A stretch of DNA of 25,140 nt, from positions 1-25,140 of the forward strand of contig CAZZHH010000046.1 of assembly GCA_964653595.1 (NCBI GenBank), written 5' to 3'. The notes below the pieces were generated by a model. It did no database searches, was not told where the DNA came from, and was given only the letters and a program-made list of their open reading frames with translations. This stretch comes from JBAXTE01 sp964653595. Its GTDB lineage: Bacteria > Bacteroidota > Bacteroidia > Bacteroidales > WCHB1-69. This document shows, one piece after another, positions 22,318-25,140 of this stretch; positions within the stretch are counted from its first letter, which is position 1; the number at the start of each line of letters is the position of its first letter. The position numbers were made by a program, and so were the translations under genes.

Positions 22318-24003
22318 TTATTTTGATTCAAACCCATAATGTTTCATGAGGTCATCTATTAATCTGTTTAAATCATCTGGTAAATAAATATCGTCATGAG
22401 TAACTTTACCTTTCGTCACAAGAACTAATCTTGGGTTTGTGTTGGTGAAAGGATGAAAATTGGAATAAAGAATTGAGTTATCTTTTTTTACGTGTTTATT
22501 ATCAAATAACATATATCCATCAAGATATACTTCAATGTCATCAATCGACCCTTTTTCATCAACATATAGCAGATACATTGGTCTTGATTTTATATTAAAA
22601 AACACTTCTTGATTCAACTTCATGAATTGTAATACATACTCATTGCAAGGTCCACAGCCGTTTTTATTCAAAATTACAATTGAAAATGATGTATCTTGTA
22701 TTTGGTGTTCTTTCTTTAGATACTTTATAATATCATCTTTCTCATAAATAAAGGTATTCGATCTGTTATCGGTAATTTTACATAAATTCAAATCTATATT
22801 TTTTTTTCTTGATATTTCAATCTTGGCTAAAGAGTCTAATGAAGATTGTAATTCTTTTTCTACAAATTTTTCAAATCTTGGCTTGATAAATCTAAAGATT
22901 AAACGTCCCTTATTTATGGTGCAAGAATAGTGCTTATTTTTGTACACATTATAAAATTGATCTCCATCAACAATCATTTCTCCTAAATAATTGAAATTTG
23001 CATCAAAAAAGACTCTAAGTATAATATTGTCTCCAAATTTTTTGGAAGGTAAAAAAAGCTCCCTATAATATATTCTAGAATTATTATCATTTAAAAAACA
23101 AATATCTGGCACATATAAACCATTATCAGTATTGAAATTATCATATTCGGATGTCTCATTTTGGATTTTATTTACAGAGGGTATTGGTGTCGAAAATTTT
23201 GAATCAATACTATAAACTTTTGTTTTATTTGTTTTAAAATCCCATTCAATAATTTTCGGTGTATGAGAAAATGATATTAAAACTTTCCCGTTTTCAGATA
23301 ATGTTATTGAGTGTTTGTAAAATAAATATTGTGTATAATACATGTTATTATCTATGTCAGGATACCAAATGTTTTGATTCATAAATAGTGAATCTTTCAC
23401 CAAATCATAATATCCAACAATGGGATATTTAATGTGATAACCCATAGTACCATAATAAGGATATTCAAATGTTAAAAATATTTTTTTATCATGAATAAAT
23501 TGGGCAGATGGGTAAATAATCCCTTTTTTTATGGATGCAACTTTACTAAATGGTTGTTTTGACGAAATTAAATATGGGTGATATAATGGATAAACATGCT
23601 TAATTGTACCATTCATATTTATACATCTTATTGCACTGTCGCTTGAGAAATTGTTGCACCTACCAAATAACATAATACTATCATTATGGATATACTCAAT
23701 GTTATTTAAATTAGAATAATCTTTTATGTGAATTTCTTTATATAGACTATCTAAAGTTAAATCGTAAACATAAATTGAACTTTTGGGATAAAAGTATGCA
23801 AAGAGAAATGGTTTTTTTTCAATTTCAAACACTTTAATCAAATTTATCGATATTACTCCATTAGGTATTTTTAGAACATGTTCTTCATTAATTATTGGTT
23901 TAGCAAGGCGTATTAATTTAGGATCTTGTTTAGATTGTGATGTGCAACTAGTCAAACACACTGTGTACATTCCAAATAATACAATTAAATACTTATATGT
24001 CAT
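22318..24003 (-). CDS. DUF4221-like lipoprotein with C-terminal thioredoxin-like domain (copy 2)
   Basis: A 561-residue paralog of the next gene, with a cleaner lipobox CLTSC (cysteine at residue 20). The two align over their whole length. Shared stretches include the mature N-terminal pattern (INEEHVLKIPNG against LEEHILNLPTG), IGYYDL-type propeller strands, NQNIWYPD, and the C-terminal part. Here the thioredoxin-like motif is C450-GP-C453 in NKNGCGPCNEY, the CxxC form closest to classical thioredoxin. P524 in NPRLVLVTKGKV is the matching cis-proline. The domain should face the periplasm or cell surface. Two small lipoprotein genes lie just upstream on the same strand. A strong hairpin at 24036-24077 separates it from the nearer one. 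Confidence 0.8.
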   Translation of the reverse strand: MTYKYLIVLFGMYTVCLTSCTSQSKQDPKLIRLAKPIINEEHVLKIPNGVISINLIKVFEIEKKPFLFAYFYPKSSIYVYDLTLDSLYKEIHIKDYSNLNNIEYIHNDSIMLFGRCNNFSSDSAIRCINMNGTIKHVYPLYHPYLISSKQPFSKVASIKKGIIYPSAQFIHDKKIFLTFEYPYYGTMGYHIKYPIVGYYDLVKDSLFMNQNIWYPDIDNNMYYTQYLFYKHSITLSENGKVLISFSHTPKIIEWDFKTNKTKVYSIDSKFSTPIPSVNKIQNETSEYDNFNTDNGLYVPDICFLNDNNSRIYYRELFLPSKKFGDNIILRVFFDANFNYLGEMIVDGDQFYNVYKNKHYSCTINKGRLIFRFIKPRFEKFVEKELQSSLDSLAKIEISRKKNIDLNLCKITDNRSNTFIYEKDDIIKYLKKEHQIQDTSFSIVILNKNGCGPCNEYVLQFMKLNQEVFFNIKSRPMYLLYVDEKGSIDDIEVYLDGYMLFDNKHVKKDNSILYSNFHPFTNTNPRLVLVTKGKVTHDDIYLPDDLNRLIDDLMKHYGFESK

Positions 24004-24035
24004 AGTAAAAATGTAAATATAGATTATTTATACAT

Positions 24036-24077
24036 AATAATTAAGTGGCGATTGCAAATAATCGCCACTTAATTATT
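24036..24077. repeat. 18-bp perfect hairpin between small lipoprotein and propeller genes
   Basis: AATAATTAAGTGGCGATT (24036-24053) pairs fully with 24060-24077 around the loop GCAAAT. It begins 2 bp after the stop of the gene at 24080. Its T-run lies on the plus strand. On the minus, transcribed strand it is followed by ATTATTATG, a weak tail. It may act as a partial terminator or as an mRNA stabiliser for the upstream small lipoproteins. Confidence 0.8.
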
Positions 24078-24079
24078 TT

Positions 24080-24457
24080 TTATTTTGGGCTATTAGTGCC
24101 TGGCTTAAGAACTAGAACTTCTGTTTCAACTCCGTCTACTATCATTAAGCCTATATAACAATCTGCACCAGGGTTTTTACAAATATATGTATTGCCAGTG
24201 CCAGGTATATATACTTTTTCTAATTTTTTATCATAACAAACTTCTTTTGCATTACTTGTTGTTTCAACTTTTTCGTAAATAATTTGACCTGTTTCTACGT
24301 TTAAGTATTGATAACATTCATCACCGCCAATAATAACTGTTTTATCCAATAAAACAAGATTGGATTTACTATTAGGATTGTTTAGTTGATCTTCTTTTTT
24401 ACACGAGACGAATGTAACTGCAAAAGCTATTATAATTATACTTATTATGTTTTTCAT
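24080..24457 (-). CDS. Small lipoprotein, unknown function
   Basis: A 125-residue lipoprotein with lipobox FVSC (cysteine at residue 19) followed by KKEDQ. The mature part contains four cysteines (in GDECYQ, KEVCYD, YICKN and GADCYIG), enough for two disulfides. This is notable beside two genes with thioredoxin-like domains. A segment, GQIIYEKVETTSNAKEV, resembles LQVVYEAVEENDSDNNAKEA of the next small lipoprotein upstream, so the two may be distant relatives. No named family is recognised. It lies 72 bp after the gene at 24530, on the same strand. The hairpin at 24036-24077 directly follows its stop. Confidence 0.7.
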   Translation of the reverse strand: MKNIISIIIIAFAVTFVSCKKEDQLNNPNSKSNLVLLDKTVIIGGDECYQYLNVETGQIIYEKVETTSNAKEVCYDKKLEKVYIPGTGNTYICKNPGADCYIGLMIVDGVETEVLVLKPGTNSPK

Positions 24458-24529
24458 TTGTTTAATTTTTTAGTTAATTGATGTGTTCTTTTTTATTACG
24501 ATTGAACCATTTGTAGCTTCAAAACAATT

Positions 24530-24844
24530 TTATTCATAAGGTCCATCACAAAGTAGTTTCCCATTTGAATCTGTTCTTGTGCTATTTGTCCATGATGCTT
24601 CTTTTGCATTATTATCAGAATCGTTTTCTTCAACAGCTTCATAAACAACCTGCAGTGTATGATTATTTGTTAATTCGTTACTTGTTACGCCATCAATAAC
24701 GACACCTTTCTTGCTGATTTTCCAAGCCTCATTATTGTCCTTGACTGTAGATTTATCAGAAACATAAGGCGCAATAAGCTCCTCTTTTTTACACGATGCA
24801 AAAGCCAATCCGACTATTGCAATAAAAATAAACATTTCTTTCAT
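24530..24844 (-). CDS. Small lipoprotein with duplicated leader and signal peptide
   Basis: A 104-residue lipoprotein whose signal peptide (MKEMFIFIAIVGLAFASC, cysteine at 18) is nearly identical to that of the gene at 19559-19897. Its mature part is unrelated to that gene. The mature part is rich in N, E, D and T, contains GVVIDGVTSNELTNNH, and ends in LLCDGPYE with a single late cysteine. The leader and signal codons belong to repeat copy B. It is the first gene of a probable four-gene run: two small lipoproteins and then two propeller-thioredoxin lipoproteins. The function is unknown. Confidence 0.7.
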   Translation of the reverse strand: MKEMFIFIAIVGLAFASCKKEELIAPYVSDKSTVKDNNEAWKISKKGVVIDGVTSNELTNNHTLQVVYEAVEENDSDNNAKEASWTNSTRTDSNGKLLCDGPYE

Positions 24845-25088
24845 TTTTCTTAATTTAAGATATAAACTATTTTTTTAAATTTACAATGAGTCTTCCATGC
24901 AACCCATCATGGTTTTGCGCTTACTCCTAGTATATTGCAAAACTGCATTTAACCCAGAATCAGCGATACAATCGCTGAAACGATTAAATGTTTCTAAATC
25001 AATTCGTTGATACGAATTGAAACAAACATTAAATCGGGATTAAACCCCGCTTGAAGGCGAGGGCATGCCCAACTAAATCAAGTAGTTC
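24782..25088. repeat. Duplicated leader/signal-peptide block, copy B
   Basis: Matches copy A (19835-20063) at about 95% by eye, apart from a 79-bp insertion at 25002-25080. The match resumes on the far side of the insertion as AGTAGTTC (25081-25088). That resumption places the insertion event in this copy, unless copy A lost it precisely. The remaining bases 25089-25140 show nothing I can identify. Confidence 0.9.
24994..25080. mobile_element. 79-bp hairpin-rich insertion with 8-bp direct repeats
   Basis: CTAAATCA is present at 24994-25001 and 25073-25080, flanking the added segment. The insert contains three hairpins: CAATTCGT/ACGAATTG (25000-25007, 25012-25019), CGGG/CCCG (25035-25038, 25046-25049) and the palindrome GGGCATGCCC (25061-25070). 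It is too short to encode a protein. The form resembles REP-type or MITE-type elements moved by a transposase in trans, and no such gene is in the window. Confidence 0.55.
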
Positions 25089-25140
25089 TTAAATTCAATT
25101 AGTAAATGCAACTTTTAGGAGTACTAATGTATTCTTATAA

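Noticed and set aside
1..25140. tRNA genes or a CRISPR array
   Set aside because: No cloverleaf with a T-arm consensus and no regularly spaced direct repeats were seen on either strand.

Overview
The window comes from a low-G+C member of the Bacteroidota, most likely an anaerobic Bacteroidales bacterium. This rests on several things seen together. Promoter-like sites match the Bacteroidota -7 consensus TAnnTTTG. There are many lipoproteins with short SCKK-type lipoboxes, a protein with a type IX secretion (T9SS) C-terminal sorting domain, a DUF4837 lipoprotein, and a ferredoxin-dependent 2-oxoacid oxidoreductase operon typical of anaerobes. Genus cannot be fixed from sequence reading alone.

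Layout. Bases 1-9900 are core genome. They hold uridine kinase and leucyl/phenylalanyl-tRNA-protein transferase (+, 5 bp apart), glutaminyl-tRNA synthetase (-), a small secreted protein and a DUF4837 lipoprotein (+), a zinc-ribbon protein and a membrane-anchored M23 endopeptidase (-), then alanyl-tRNA synthetase and a LOG-family hydrolase (+). Three aminoacyl-tRNA synthetases (Gln, Ala, Gly) lie within 12 kb. Glycyl-tRNA synthetase (10211-11752) is visibly richer in G+C than its neighbours and sits between two noncoding stretches: a cluster of A/T-armed hairpins before it, and after its terminator a 192-bp MITE-like inverted repeat flanked by 6-bp direct repeats.

Next come two tandem paralogous lipoproteins (12363-14056) whose layout resembles the periplasmic part of GldM/PorM. 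They converge on a four-gene minus-strand operon for a ferredoxin, alpha, beta and gamma 2-oxoacid:ferredoxin oxidoreductase (17057 down to 14367). This enzyme links 2-oxoglutarate or branched-chain 2-oxoacid conversion to reduced ferredoxin.

The right third (17434-25140) is accessory, all on the minus strand, and rich in lipoproteins and repeats. It holds a T9SS-sorted secreted protein, a probably broken lipoprotein gene in two pieces (19559-19897 and 18994-19527), two tandem 560-residue lipoproteins that join a DUF4221-like propeller-type region to a C-terminal thioredoxin-like domain (CGSC or CGPC plus a cis-proline motif), and two small lipoproteins. A block of about 229 bp (leader plus signal-peptide codons) is present twice, in front of two lipoprotein genes with unrelated mature parts. 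One copy carries a 79-bp hairpin-rich insertion with 8-bp direct repeats. A promoter-like site and a terminator at 20083-20192 frame a candidate RNA of about 70 nt.

The observations most worth following are the lipid-anchored GldM/PorM-like pair, the propeller-thioredoxin lipoproteins with their small lipoprotein partners, the candidate small RNA, and the two small non-autonomous insertion elements. No tRNA, rRNA, CRISPR array or transposase gene was seen.
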